A DNA stretch of 64,000 bases from Trichoderma breve (lineage: Eukaryota > Ascomycota > Sordariomycetes > Hypocreales > Hypocreaceae). The first letter of the stretch is position 1; every line of letters starts with the position of its first letter. This document shows, one piece after another, positions 31,895 to 43,600 of this stretch. The position numbers were made by a program, and so were the translations under genes. A model generated the notes under the pieces. The model searched no databases, had not been told where the DNA came from, and was given only the letters and a program-made list of their open reading frames with translations. The stretch covers positions 2,108,001-2,172,000 of the forward strand of contig NC_079236.1 in assembly GCF_028502605.1 (NCBI RefSeq), written 5' to 3'.

Positions 31895-34315
31895 CTCTAG
31901 TTGAGGTCGGCTATCCACAGCGTGGATATCGACAAGCGCCCGTAGACACTATCGCGGGAGCATACGATGGAGGTTGTGAGAGGATGCGCGCGCCGTCGAG
32001 AGAGAGAGAGCCCGCCTGACGATTGCTGTCGGTTGAGATTCGCTCTGTTGGCGTCTCCTTCGGTTCTTCTTTCGAAATTCGCGTCGCGGCAACGAGAAAG
32101 CGTGGATTACGGGGTAGTAGGCGGTGGAGACGGTTGCACCGTACCCAGAGCGTCCAGAAAAAAATGGGAGGGAAGGAATATCGATCGAGGGCGCAGATCC
32201 GTGTCGGGAATAAAAACCGAATCTATGGCGAGAAGAAGCGACGAGGCGTGCAGTGGCGACGATGCATCGGCAACAGTTAATGCGGTCCGATGGGTAGTTG
32301 GTGGTGCGATGCGTGATACCACACCAGCCCGACTCAAGACGTCTGCGACGGGGTGACAAATAACAGCTCTAGCGGCTGAGTGGGCAGCAGGCAGGGGAAT
32401 AAGCCCAAAGGAGAAGTGACTTGGTTTTCGGGGATAGTAGATCGGGGCGCTGTAAGCAAAAGGAAACGAGAGAGAGAAGAGGCTGGCAGATGGGACGCGA
32501 TGCAGGGCGCGAAGACAAGAAAATATCTCCCCGACCGAGATTCAACGGGATTCTGCAGAGCCAGCTTCCAGCCTAGTCCAAGGCAACCGACCCAACCGGA
32601 CTGTTTGGCAAAAAGGCGTGGAAAATTGCCCAGCGCAACTCCCAGCACTGTCCCCCACAGGAACGGGGATGAGGTTAAGGGACGGGACGAGGATCAGAGG
32701 GTAAGTGAAGACGAGAATCTAGAGACAGACGAAAGACAGAATCAGAATCGGAATCAGAGCCAGAAAGTTGTGTTCAGGTCCCAGGCCTTCTGGCGAGACG
32801 AAAGACGTCGCAGTGCAGGCAAGGCGTCGATAATGCCTGCGGGAGCGAGACGGCGTTGGATCTTCTTTGCTGTGTGGGTATGAGTGGGTGGCCGGCGAGT
32901 GACCAGGGGAGAGAGAAAGGTCCAGGGGACGGCGGTGGGGATTATGCAGCTATCCCGTACCAGAGCCCCGCTTCTGACGATGGCAATCAAAAGGCAGCGA
33001 GAGGCGTGTTTTGGGGGTGCTTACCTGGTATAGCGAGAGGGTTTGCAAGTAGCGCGGTAAGATGGGCAAGATACGAGCACATGTACCTACTCTCGTACAG
33101 AGACGAAGGAGGAGGAGAAGAAAAGAGGAGGGAAATCCGACGAGAGATGAATGGAAAGATATCAGCTCAACATTGAGTTTTCTTTTCTTTTTCCATCCCT
33201 TTTGTTTGTTTTTTTTTTTTTCTTCTTCCTTTTTTCTCCAAAGCAGAAGGTGTGGACAAAATGGTATGCCGCACAAGGCTCTTGACTGTATGTCTTCTTA
33301 CATGTACCTACATATGCTCTGTTTAACAAGCCGAGCACAATATAATCCTCGCTTTGATACCAAAAGGCTTTAATAAAGTTCATATGACTGTGCAAAACCA
33401 GGAGAAATTTTACCGATATCAAATACGCATCATTATGACCACTTTTTCTTTTCTTCTTTATTCAAAAAGACACGCGCCTCAGCCTTTCCATCTCTACAAG
33501 CTAATGCTCCACGCCAAAATGGGTGGCTGGGCCCGTTTGCCAATTCTCATTTTAGCATTTCTACCTCTGTAACGGGGTAAATCACGCGCTAAGAAGCAAC
33601 GCTAGTATCGCCGTATGCCTATAAGCGAGGATCTGGCATCTCTTTTCTGCATGCCTGCGATACGGAATACCTGGTACCTGGCAGCATCGCCCGCGCCATC
33701 ACCCGAAATCGAGCGTCCCCCCAAATCTGACACCTCGCTCTTTTTCTGACAAAATATCTCTGGGTAAAGACAGCCGAGGGATATCGGTAGGGCTTGTAAG
33801 ACTCTAGAACCAACATACTACCGCCTGAATACAGCCTGCTGCACTGCATTTCGACAATTATCCGCAGAGACACCTATACCTACATGTACATGACCATCTC
33901 GCAACAGCTCCCGCGTCACCTACCGCTGCATTCAGCCTTAGCAGGTCAGTTTTTCCGGTCACTGGATACACAACCCCCGAGGCGCCATTTTCCGCTGCCG
34001 CCGCTAATGTCTTAAGCGGGCGGCGGAGTCACGTGAAATTTATACAGTGCAAATGGTAAGAAAATTTTGCTAGCACTGTTTGTGAATATCTTCTTCCGCC
34101 TGCGGGCTTCCGACGGAAGTTTTTTCCTTCCCAACCTATCTTCTTCCGCCTGCAAACTCTGCACCCTTGCATCTCGGCTGTCTTGTCCCAATGCCAGCAA
34201 ATGATTCGAAGAGTGTGATTCTTGGCTCCCGATGATTTCTGGTTCATTTCGAAAGGCGGCGCGGTTGCTGGGATCTGCTTGAGGATTTGCTTTGCAAACG
34301 CGGTCCTGGTTTATG
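31895..34315. other. Intergenic region upstream of PtaB and of the snoRNA host
   Basis: 2.4 kb of PtaB promoter and 5' leader, with purine-rich and homopolymer tracts (T-run near 33210-33221), then sequence leading to the snoRNA host transcript. No coding region supported. Confidence 0.45.
34087..34153. repeat. 17-bp direct repeat upstream of the snoRNA host
   Basis: TATCTTCTTCCGCCTGC occurs at 34087-34103 and again at 34137-34153, exactly 50 bp apart. It lies 160-230 nt before the first intron of the putative snoRNA host transcript, so it may be a promoter element or part of exon 1. Confidence 0.6.
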
Positions 34316-34385
34316 GTAAGTTTTTTTTTCGTCGCGATATCTGCTTTTTGCCCACACAGGAAATTTACATATTTCCCCTTCCCCT

Positions 34386-34500
34386 TTTCATGATGACACT
34401 TATAAATCGTCTTCTTTTCCCAACCGAATCGACCATGAAGAAAATTTGACTGCTCGGATCCTCAGGGTCTGTTACTTGCCAGTATACTTTGTCTGACCTT
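34386..34500 (+). ncRNA. snR190: Box C/D snoRNA, snR190-like (predicted to guide LSU rRNA methylation)
   Basis: Box C ATGATGA at 34390-34396 and box D CTGA at 34493-34496, with internal D' CCGA (34424-34427) and C' ATGAAGA (34435-34441). The segment just before D' (34409-34421, GTCTTCTTTTCCC) pairs over 13 nt, with one G-U, with the conserved large-subunit rRNA stretch GGGGAAAGAAGAC. By the five-nucleotide rule it points to the third G there, which I match to yeast 25S G2395, the snR190 site. The rRNA sequence and numbering are from memory. In yeast snR190 and U14 share one precursor, and here U14 is in the next intron. No clear terminal stem was found, so the ends are approximate. Confidence 0.55.
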
Positions 34501-34695
34501 TACACTCATTTATTCACTGCAGAACTTGTTTCTTGCTTGACCAGCTATGCTAACGCCATGGCAATAGTTTTCCAGATACCTCGCTAATTGCTATCCCGTT
34601 TTGATTCACGATTAACCCTGCAGCTACGACAATCGTCCCTGATCATCACATGGTAAGTCTCTTTTCAATATACATATCACAATGCTTCAACATGT

Positions 34696-34802
34696 GTTTT
34701 CATGATGAAATTTCCATCACTATTCGCAGTTTCCACTCGAGTTCCGATGAGCCTTTTTCTGGAACAGATGAGGGTTATTACTTCCTTGGATGTCTGATTA
34801 AA
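34696..34802 (+). ncRNA. snR128: U14 box C/D snoRNA
   Basis: Box C ATGATGA at 34702-34708 and box D CTGA at 34794-34797. Domain A (34721-34736, TATTCGCAGTTTCCAC) matches the universal U14 element that pairs with the 5' part of 18S rRNA and is needed for pre-rRNA cleavage. Domain B (34781-34793, CTTCCTTGGATGT) is complementary to the 18S stretch ACATCCAAGGAAG and, five nucleotides from box D, places 2'-O-methylation at the C equivalent to yeast C414. GTTT just outside box C and AAAC just outside box D form a short terminal stem. It lies inside intron 2 of the host transcript and should be released by debranching and exonuclease trimming. Confidence 0.9.
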
Positions 34803-34892
34803 CACCTACCTTTCTTCTTTTTTTTCCTTATCGCAATGTTGGTTTATCATGGATTAGCTGAGCCTCAAGCTAACATTTGCAAAGTTGAACAG

Positions 34893-35630
34893 GGACTCCA
34901 GAGCTTATCTGCTCATCGTAGACATTCTATAGAATTTTCACAAATGAAAATATGTCATATTCTTCCATCTATACTGCTATCATTCTCTTTTCCGTTTCAA
35001 TTGTGCCTGTGCCATTGTTTGGGTTGTTTCGTGATGCGGCATGAAATTGTAATTCGACTTTTTAGTGGAGCCGATTTGTGCCTGAATTTTTTCAAGGACC
35101 CTGGAATGCCGGTCCAAGATGAGATTAGTCCCTTTGTGGCATAGTGTGGGTATCATTATGTAATCGGTACTATATCTCGGAGGCGTTACCCTAGATTTGT
35201 TTGCAAATGGCATGTTCATTACGTCGTCGTGAGATAATTCTCTGGAGCGGAAATTCCTGGGCTAGATGTTTATAAGTATTTATTAATCGAATATGATTGG
35301 CTGTTGTTTTGTGGCTTTTTACTTGCAACTAACCATTGTAAACGCGTTTGTGAGGATTCATCAAGGGAAATAAGCCCAAAGAATATGTAGTATAAATGGA
35401 CATATCAAGAACCAAACTGGACCAAAATATCCTACAACTCAACTGTTACAAGACTCCAAGTAAGTTGCACATTTCTCTCTTTAATATCATCTAGAATTTG
35501 AGAATATATTTGATATCATACTACTGTAATCGTATACTCTGCCCGCAAAGAAAACGCCATATACACTCCCCTACTATATGTAAATGAAAGCCATATCAAA
35601 GCCCGCAAAAAACGAATAACGAAAAAAAGC
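34893..35630. other. AT-rich region downstream of U14
   Basis: Probably holds the last exon of the snoRNA host and the 3' UTR of the HbrB gene. A long open frame that starts at the intron-2 donor and reads through U14 is not coding. Confidence 0.5.
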
Positions 35631-38150
35631 TTATGCAACTCGCACCTCTTCACGAATTTCATCTCTCCGAACTCTGCCTCCGACAATACCCATCCTATTG
35701 CGTCCCGTCCGCCCTCTGCCCAACCAGTTGAGCTTGAGCATCTTGCATAGCTCAACCATTTTCCTGTTGCCCTCGTCGTCGACATCTCCGCCTACGCCCC
35801 CGATGCTCGAGAGCACGCTCATGCACTGGAGCATCCGGCCCACCATATCAGCTACCTGCTTTGAATCTTCGACATTCTGCTCACGGACACTGCTGAGGGC
35901 GCCTGACGGGGTAAAAGGACGAATCACTCCATCGCTGCCCCGGCTGCCAAGACTGACATTGCTTACAGCTCGACTGCGACTGCCAGCAGAGCCGTCTCCG
36001 AGTAGGGTGGTGCTCGTAGAGTTGTAGGAACCAACTGAAGGGTCGAGAGACATGGCCGTGCCTGGGCGGGCCATGGAAAAGAAGGATTCGGGGGGTGAGG
36101 CGGAGAGGCTGGGTTCTAGAGGAGGGGAAGCGAGTGCCATGTTTGCAAACGCCGAGGGTAGAAATTCGAGAGACAGGCGGGAGAATATCGTTTTAAGAGT
36201 ATCGTACCGCGGTAAGATGACGGCGTCTCGGTAGGCCGTCAAGACCAGCCTTCTCACATCGAGAGCGGCAGCTGCAGGTAACACCCGTGCTTCCTGTCCG
36301 GGCGAGGGAGAGGGAGCAGTGACAACGCCACCCCAAAAGTCGCGAGATTGTTCAGCTGTCATGATAGTTCCACAGCCTGATACCTCCAAATCAAGGGGTA
36401 GTAAGGCCGCCTGCATATACGGTAGGACTGAAGTAAAGGTAAAGAGCCACAGCTCCACCAGAGTCGGCATGAAGCGATCGTCTGGCGTTCTTCGTAGGGT
36501 TTTGTCCATCGTAGCGAAGCCTGAGGATAAAAGCTCCCTCAGGTCCTCTAGCATTTTATTCGGTGACCTCTTATGAACACACCATTGAATATGTAGGTTG
36601 ACAATGCGGTTAATGTCCTCAACTGGGACACGAAGATCCTCGCCTTGGAAAATGACTAGAAGCTTTGGCCTCAGGTAATGCCAGGCATCATCCATGGATA
36701 AGTTGGTCAGCACCGATTTCCCAAAATCAATCGGCTCGAACAAGCTGCTAGACTGTTGTGACATGGATGGCAGGCTGCTGCTTCCCGGCCAATCCCCAGG
36801 GACCGATTCGCTGTCCATGCGACTGTCAGATCTCTCCGCATTTTTCTTGTCCTTCTTCGCCTTTGCAAAAGTAGAAGTAGTAGGGCCTGGGCTGGCGGGG
36901 ACGCTGAAGTTGTAAAGGCTGTTTGGCGCATTTGGATCGGTAGGCCTTGAGTTACTAGCAGCCGATGAGAGAGGCAAGTGATATTCGTCTTTGAGCTTCT
37001 GTTTCTGTCTTGATAGAAAGTGATGCTTCTTCTCCTTCTCCTTGGTCTTTTCTTCTCCCGTCACCTCGCTTGGCCGAATGGTTGCTGACGACGAGTTGTT
37101 GAGAGCATAAAATGACTGGTCACTGGGATTCGCGAGGCTGGTCGAGCTAAAGTTGCTTCGCTGAAGAGCTGACAGAGCTGAACCAATCTTGCCTGGGCTT
37201 GGCAATGCCTTTTCCTTAGTGTCCTTGGCACTAATCTTCGAAGGCCGGGAGAACAGCTTCGCCTTTGCTTTTTCCGATTTTGAGAGAGGTTTCTCTGAAA
37301 TGGTGGAGGTGGAGGCTGCAGTGGGTAGAGACGGGAATGGCTGCGGTTGTGGTGATGCAGACGGGTCCCTGGGAGAATTGCTAGGAGAACGGGGGAATAC
37401 AACATTGGCCGCGGCTGTAGCAGCAGCTGAAGATTGCGATGCAGCCCCCAGCCTGTCTTGGTGTGCTCCTCCTTGGGCGTTGAAAGCAGATTCTCGCGGC
37501 GCACTCGCCTCCGTCAAGCTCAAAGTGGGTGGGCTTATAGGGCCTTTGCTCCCGCTCCCTCTCCTCGCGCCTTCAGTCTCTGGGGCTGTCTGGGAGCGCT
37601 GTCGCGACTGGAGGATATTTTGATGGGACATGACGGCCGCCTGCGCAGCGATCTGGCTGGCCGACAGTGCAGAGGCCGCGGCCTGGCCGTTGTGGTTCAT
37701 GCCGACTTGGGAGAGGTTGGAGGTGCTTGTCGATGGCAAGGATGGCTCAAACATGCCCTGCGTGGCAGCGTGTTTCCTCGAATGTGTTTTGAGGATGGGC
37801 GACGAAGCTCCCTGAGCTGCGGTTCGGGCTGCGGGTGCGGCGGGGCGAGGATAAGTCTGCTGGACGCTGGCGTTGCTCGAGTTGGCATGGCTGGTGGGAA
37901 ACTGGCCGGTGGAAAACTGTTGATAGATGGGCGTGGAAGGGGTGTTTCCGCTCTGCTGTCGCGCCTTGGGAACGGTAATGACAGGCGAGCTCTCCTCGCT
38001 ACTGCTGGGAGAGTCAATGCGCAGGGGAGGTGGTCGTGACGACACCGGCGTCTGGATGTCGCTAGACGAGCGAGGCATGCTGGGCAAGGGAGAGAAGCTC
38101 CCAGGAGCGCGGCCCTGGGCCCGTCCCGAGGCTGAAGTTGAGGGTTGCAT
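35631..38150 (-). CDS. hbrB: HbrB-like protein, TORC2 subunit (Bit61/PRR5-like)
   Basis: Single exon, 839 aa. The first 470 residues are disordered, rich in Ser, Pro, Ala and Gln, with Lys/Glu-rich stretches. The HbrB domain spans about 470-690: SLFEPIDFGKSVLTNLSMDDAWHYLRPKLLVIFQGEDLRVPVEDINRIVNLHIQW..., LVELWLFTFTSVLPYMQAALLPLDLE and RRLVLTAYRDAVILPRYDTLKTIFSRL. A Ser-rich tail follows. Named for the Aspergillus hyperbranching mutant, this family includes yeast Bit61/Bit2 and mammalian PRR5/Protor, accessory subunits of TOR complex 2, which controls actin polarity and membrane lipid homeostasis at the plasma membrane. The ATG at 38150 is the first in frame. Confidence 0.87.
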   Translation of the reverse strand: MQPSTSASGRAQGRAPGSFSPLPSMPRSSSDIQTPVSSRPPPLRIDSPSSSEESSPVITVPKARQQSGNTPSTPIYQQFSTGQFPTSHANSSNASVQQTYPRPAAPAARTAAQGASSPILKTHSRKHAATQGMFEPSLPSTSTSNLSQVGMNHNGQAAASALSASQIAAQAAVMSHQNILQSRQRSQTAPETEGARRGSGSKGPISPPTLSLTEASAPRESAFNAQGGAHQDRLGAASQSSAAATAAANVVFPRSPSNSPRDPSASPQPQPFPSLPTAASTSTISEKPLSKSEKAKAKLFSRPSKISAKDTKEKALPSPGKIGSALSALQRSNFSSTSLANPSDQSFYALNNSSSATIRPSEVTGEEKTKEKEKKHHFLSRQKQKLKDEYHLPLSSAASNSRPTDPNAPNSLYNFSVPASPGPTTSTFAKAKKDKKNAERSDSRMDSESVPGDWPGSSSLPSMSQQSSSLFEPIDFGKSVLTNLSMDDAWHYLRPKLLVIFQGEDLRVPVEDINRIVNLHIQWCVHKRSPNKMLEDLRELLSSGFATMDKTLRRTPDDRFMPTLVELWLFTFTSVLPYMQAALLPLDLEVSGCGTIMTAEQSRDFWGGVVTAPSPSPGQEARVLPAAAALDVRRLVLTAYRDAVILPRYDTLKTIFSRLSLEFLPSAFANMALASPPLEPSLSASPPESFFSMARPGTAMSLDPSVGSYNSTSTTLLGDGSAGSRSRAVSNVSLGSRGSDGVIRPFTPSGALSSVREQNVEDSKQVADMVGRMLQCMSVLSSIGGVGGDVDDEGNRKMVELCKMLKLNWLGRGRTGRNRMGIVGGRVRRDEIREEVRVA

Positions 38151-40107
38151 CTCGTTGGAATGGCGAGGGGCTCGTTACATCTTGACTGAGCCGCAGCGAT
38201 TCTGGCGTTGTGTCAGGCTCGAGATGGCCGTTGGGCCCCGCGGGCAGAATTGCTTGCAGGCCTGTCGACGAGGCAATGCGAGGATCTGGGGGATAGGGAG
38301 AAGCAAGGAAGATGAAGCAAGAAGCAAAGATGAAGAGGAGGTAGACAGCAAGCAGTGAGAGGCTAAGCTTCGCTGCTAACAGATGATTTGGTGGTTGGGG
38401 CGGCAAGGTCTCGTGGCGGCGTTGCGGCCGGTGCTAGTGTCGCAGAGCAGCCGATCGACACACATGCATGAAGCGCTGTCGCATCACCCTCATCAAGGGT
38501 TTTCAGTGCTGTACATGGTGTAAATGATGTACAAGTGGTGTAAAAGAGAGAGATAGAGAAGCATGAATTCTGTATCACGAGGCACAAACACATGTAGATG
38601 CTAGTAGTATTTTACCCCAGCTTGCCTTGCTCCCAAACACCAATATTAATCTCCATGAAACACTCAAGCAGCTTCAGCAGTTACCAACAGGTACCTCATT
38701 TCCCCTCCAACAACGCCTGCACCCACAAGTACCGATGCGTGAGGCTCGGCCTGGGCCCCCAGCTCCGCACTCAGGCTAAGGCGCGGCTGCTGCATTGTGG
38801 GGCTCACAAACTAGCTTCAGCCCAGTATAAAATAGAAAAAAATCCTCGTGTCCAATTCCGGCTTTTGCTTCTCCCCAAGCATCGCCCTCATCAACGCTGC
38901 GTTTCCATGCTACAAACGGAGAGCCTGCGCAAGCAGCCTCTCGCATCTTTTGCTCCTCGCATGTGGGAAATTCGGAGAAAGCTTCAAAGCAGGAGGAGCC
39001 CTCTCGGGGGTCTGCCTCTTGTGCTCGGTTCCAACGTTGACCGTTGTGTTCTCGAGTCTGCCTGTGATGGCCTGGCGTCACCCCGACGTCTGCAACAGAC
39101 ATCAGAAATCTCAGGCCCGGGAGGCCTCGTGTGTATACCCTCTTCGGGGGGGAAGACACGTGGGTTTCTTTTCTCGGTGCCTATGGGAAGTCGTTGCGAA
39201 GCTTGTTGCGCAAACTTGAGTGCGATATGCAGCGTTTGTTTTGCTTCTGGCAAGATGAATCACACAATTCCGATCATTCTGTTGAGGGCGATGCTTCACC
39301 TTTTTTTCTCCCAGGTACGATTATATACACAAACCTCATAGCCCTCGAATTTTCAAGACTTCTGCTAACGGTTCGCATCTCCTGTCGAGTTTCCTTGATA
39401 CACCCATAAGGACCCGACTCCATACCGAGGTCCTGTGCCCCCTCTTTACGGCCCTCCTTTATACGGTTACTGTAATTCTTTGTTAATGATGATGATGGTA
39501 TCCAATTTTATCCATCTAACTGGCTATTGACCAGTCCATCGACTTGGACATCAGCCCTGTAGATACGTAACCATGGTCCTCTGAGGGCTACTGTAGAGAT
39601 CGGATGAATGACTCACACTGATTGATTCATCCCATCCATGTACAGTCTCTCCCCTGCATCAGAACTTTCCATAATTGGCTGGAGCTGTAATGTCGTAACT
39701 TATACACTCGCCCAGCAGCTTACACATCTGCTATTCTGCCGAAATCTACGATCTTCATCTCCTCAGCCATCGTCGAAGATCATCAGAGACATGTAGCCCA
39801 TGCTGATGCATTCACTCCCACAAATCGTATTTGCAAACTACACTTTTAAATCATAATGATTATCATCATCGGTAAACCGCTATAGCAAACATCTTACACA
39901 GATACCTCTCTGCTGGCCATCCAAAACCCAGCTCAATGTTGGTAAATCTACCTTCCACCGCCACGTGATTCCTGCCCCTCCATGAAGCACCAAAGCTCTC
40001 TCAGCAACCCCACTACCTTATTCATCTTCATCTCCCCTTCAACAACTTGCATCTACCAAGTAAAACTCCAGTTTCATCCCATCTTCTTCTCACCGAAACT
40101 CCTCGCA
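38151..40107. other. Intergenic region between HbrB and Gon7
   Basis: Divergent promoter region of 2 kb. The longest frame (38598-39341, plus) has no family resemblance or convincing composition and is not called. Confidence 0.5.
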
Positions 40108-40410
40108 ATGGCCCAATCTGCACCTTCAGATACCGCCCTCACGGCATCCTACTCTTCTCCCGACAACGCTCCCTTTAGCATCACCGAGTCCATCTCCGCG
40201 CCACCTGCCCTCGATACGGCCAGCAAGTCCAAGTACCTCGAATCTCTACGCGCCTCCATCGGTACAGCCCAAGACCAAATCAACAAAGAGCTCACGACCC
40301 GCATGGAAGAAGATAAAGCGCGCGAAGAAGCCGCCGGCGCCGTACACACCGTAGACGACGAAAAAGAAGAGGAAAACTACGGCGAGGAGGTCCAGGAGGA
40401 GGAGGATTAA
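40108..40410 (+). CDS. GON7: EKC/KEOPS complex subunit Gon7
   Basis: Single exon, 100 aa from the ATG at 40108. The sequence follows fungal Gon7: a short N-terminal SYSSPDNAPFSI segment, a central helix KSKYLESLRASIGTAQDQINKELTTRMEEDKAR, then an acidic C-terminus (DDEKEEENYGEEVQEEED). Gon7 binds Pcc1 in the KEOPS complex, which makes the universal t6A modification on ANN-decoding tRNAs and also affects telomeres. The frame is open to an ATG at 39982, but those 42 residues are Ser/Phe/Pro-rich leader-like sequence and I regard them as 5' UTR. The gene converges on VPS39, 217 nt away. Confidence 0.78.
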   Translation: MAQSAPSDTALTASYSSPDNAPFSITESISAPPALDTASKSKYLESLRASIGTAQDQINKELTTRMEEDKAREEAAGAVHTVDDEKEEENYGEEVQEEED

Positions 40411-40627
40411 ATCGCCCGCCACAGACCTTTGAAATGTTTTTGCAAACGACAAGCAACATACGATTTATTTAAAAACAGCACGCCTTAGAATGTGTGTACA
40501 GAAGGGTATAGCCACATCATACGAACAGATAACAGCCAACCCGTTTCAGCGACTCCGACGAAGATGAAGAGCAACCTAGCTGAGAGAACGAAGAAGAAAA
40601 AAGAAAAATATCCGACAACGTGAGCGT

Positions 40628-43600
40628 CTAATAGCCTCTACCCCAGCTGGGCTTCCTCAAACCATCCGCTTTGGAGCCCGTTGCTCTGCTCAAACAGCCG
40701 TAATGGACCACCGTGTTGTCTGTCAAAACGGCTACCACGCTCCCGCCCATTCGCATCCCGCCGGCCAATTTCTTGTGGCAGACGACGCAATGCCTCTCAT
40801 CTGTGATGATGACATGGCGGTTCCTACCGCCTTGACCTCCAGGCTTGCCGTCTCCCAGTTGTAATTCAGCAGCCACGGCTATGCCCTCTGCTTTGCGCAA
40901 GCCAGCCACGATCCGGGACTCGTTGACGAGACTATTCGCAGCCCGTATTCTCCCGCGGAAATATGCTTCGAGAGAACTGACGGGAAGGTCGTTCGGAATG
41001 AGCCCAAGAGTTGATGTGGCGGGGAGGCGAGAGCCGTGCTTGGAAAGCAAATCCAGTGCTGGTTCGAAATTTGGCTTGTGGGGTGGAGGTGGCTGCAGGT
41101 ATAGAGAAAGTAATGTATGGTATACAGATGACACGGACTCGTCTGAATCATCCGAAGGAGTTGTGGATGGAGCTTGCAATCTGTGTGCACGGTTACAATA
41201 GCTAGATGCTTGTTAGCTGTCACTGCCATCATTTCTCATTAAGATGCTCCGGCCACGTACTCTTCTGCCTTGACATAATCCTTCATTTTGAAGACATAAA
41301 TCTCGAGTGACTGCCTGTGCTGTCCCATGTTGCTTAGGACAACCGCTTGAGCTTCATAGAAAGCGGGTTCTATGCGGCGTTAGTATCCGTCAAGCATCAA
41401 AGGGTGAAAGGAAGAAACCAAAGAATTCTCTTACCATCTTTGGGGATCAAAGCAAATGCCTTGGTGAGACTGTAGACTTGTCGAGATTCTCGCAGGAACT
41501 TGACAAATCTCTCTTCAAGATCATCCCAATCATGGCCCCTCTCACTATTACTCAGACTTGAAACGTAGAGCTCGACAAGGCGATTATGGAAATCCGCCGT
41601 GCTATCATCGAGTTCCATGATGATGTGTTCCAAGTATTGCCTCTCGAGCTTCATATCTATTTCTTGTAAATAAGGCAAGACTTTCTCGCGCGGTAGGGTC
41701 TCCGCATTCTCCGTGTCGCCTATGAATATCTCCATAGCGTATTCTGGATTCGCCTTCAAAGTCCATTTAGCATGCTCAAGGATAAGATCGATTTCAGAGG
41801 GTGGAAGGCTTTGCAGGTATTGTATAGTTCGATCTGGGCCGTGTAAAGCCGGTGCTGCTTCATTCGGCTTTGGTGCAGCGCCAAACTTGTGTAATAAGTC
41901 CAGTGCCGACTTGTGCAGTTTCTTGCCGTGGAAGAAGTCAATCAGCTCCGTATAGCGATTGTGTTCCAGCAGCTTCTCATTGACAACGTCTGGGTCGCAA
42001 AAGTTGGGAATGCGGAACAGGGAGCCCGCAAGCGAGGGCTGCGAGAACATGTAGGCACGAAACAGAGTGGTATCAACCAGGCGGAAAGTTTCGCGTAGCT
42101 TTTGCTCGCGTTCCTTGTCCGATTCATCCATGGTCAGCTTCAGGAGTCGGTCTTCCGCCTCTTCTGCCGAGCTGGGCTGGTCTGTTCGCGGCTTCAATTT
42201 GCCAGTCACAGGATCAATGACACGCTGGAGGCGAGCGCGAGTCCCAGCAAGGTAGCTATTCAGCTCTAAGACGGCCTTCGTGAGCTCTTTACCCGAAAGT
42301 GGCTTGTCTTCTGGCACTGGTGTCTCTTTGGCATTGTCTGAGTCCTCGGTTTCCCCATCCTTTTTCGAGATGATGGAAGCGACCTCAGCTGGCTTCCGCT
42401 GCGACCCCTTGAAGTATTTGGCAAATCCTCCCACAGCAGTGGGCGACCCGATAGGCTCGTTGGTCATTTCTGGACTATTTGATCTCGTCCCATTGATCTT
42501 TTTCGGACTTGCTTCGGTATTCTCTGGGGTTTCCTCATAGTTCGCCCACCTGGATAATTCTCCTGCAATGAGAACAGGATACATCCTAAGGACTCGTTCT
42601 GGTGGTGCATGGACATCGTCTTCATTCATCAGATCCATCGACTGTCGATACTTCTTCTGCTTGAACAGACTCTCTGCCTTCAACATCTTGACCTCTCGTA
42701 GAGTCTCTGCCTTGTTCTTCAAGAGAGCATCCTCAAGCATTTGCAGTATGCTAATCGCTTCATCAAACTTGCCACTCTCAATGAGCTCTCCAATTTGAGA
42801 GTCATAGTCTGTGGCTCCCATTTTCCACACGCAGCGGTCACTCGAGATGTGGAATCCTTTGCCCGCATGAGCTAGGCTTACAGTAGGCGGAGGAAAATGT
42901 AGCTGGGCAGCTCCAGGTAACGTGATTGTCTGCAGGAGAGACAAAGTATCGGGGTTCCGCACCTCAAGAGAGCCCTTGGATGGAGGTTGCAGCGCAACAA
43001 TATACGGGTACGAATACCCGATGGATTCAGGGGCAGATTGCCACGGTATCTGCCTCTTCTCTAGGGCCTTACCCTCGTCATTGACGAACAGAGTATTGAT
43101 ATCTTTGGCAAGAAGCATTTCCCCATCAGCCAACTTGGTAGCCAGTGGCTTGGGTATGTAGCTCCCTAGACCCATGTATCCCATTCCTGCGCTGCTCACA
43201 GCTCCAAATCGGCTGCCTTGACCAGACACTCCCACCGTACCTGGGCTCACAATATCCTCGACCTGCTGTGTCATGGCATCGACAATGACATAGCCTGCAT
43301 TCATGCCGCAAACGATTTTCGTCGCGCTCGCCCATGTAATTGATCGGATCGATTCGGAAAGGACGACTTCCGAGACCTCGTCACTGAGCTCGCTCTCATG
43401 CCAGCTCCATAGCAGCAGCCGCCGCTTGACAGCAACAGCCAGCCGACTGATGATTTCAGGGACACCCGTATCGGGGTCCCTGACGATATTGGACGTGATG
43501 GCAAAGCATGACGCATTCTTGGTTCGCGAAAGGGTCTCAATGAGGTCGTAGGACTGCAGGTCGTGGAGCGATACGTGGTAGTTGGACAGGGATACGATTG

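Larger units (their letters stand above)
34316..34892 (+). ncRNA. snoRNA host transcript (two introns, no supported protein)
   Basis: Two well-formed introns flank a short exon (34576-34652). Intron 1 runs 34316-34575 (GTAAGT donor, CTAAC branch site at 34550-34554, CAG acceptor). Intron 2 runs 34653-34892 (GTAAGT donor, CTAAC branch at 34870-34874, CAG acceptor). Each contains a box C/D snoRNA. The short exon and flanking sequence give no sensible continuous frame, so this looks like a non-coding host whose product is the snoRNAs. Outer exon limits cannot be fixed; exon 1 ends at 34315 and the last exon begins at 34893. Confidence 0.6.

Noticed and set aside
35028..35090. Possible third box C/D snoRNA (GTGATGC ... 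CTGA)
   Set aside because: Box C is imperfect, no terminal stem, no rRNA-complementary guide recognised, and no clear intron around it.
34650..35144. 164-codon open frame beginning at an ATG in the snoRNA region
   Set aside because: The ATG directly abuts a GTAAGT donor and the frame reads through U14; the translation has no family resemblance.
38598..39341. 247-codon plus-strand open frame
   Set aside because: Composition looks random, no domain, no splice partner; probably chance openness in a GC-balanced spacer.
40523..40535. AACAGATAA near the VPS39 3' end as a SreA site
   Set aside because: One mismatch to ATCWGATAA and located in a convergent 3' region, not a promoter.
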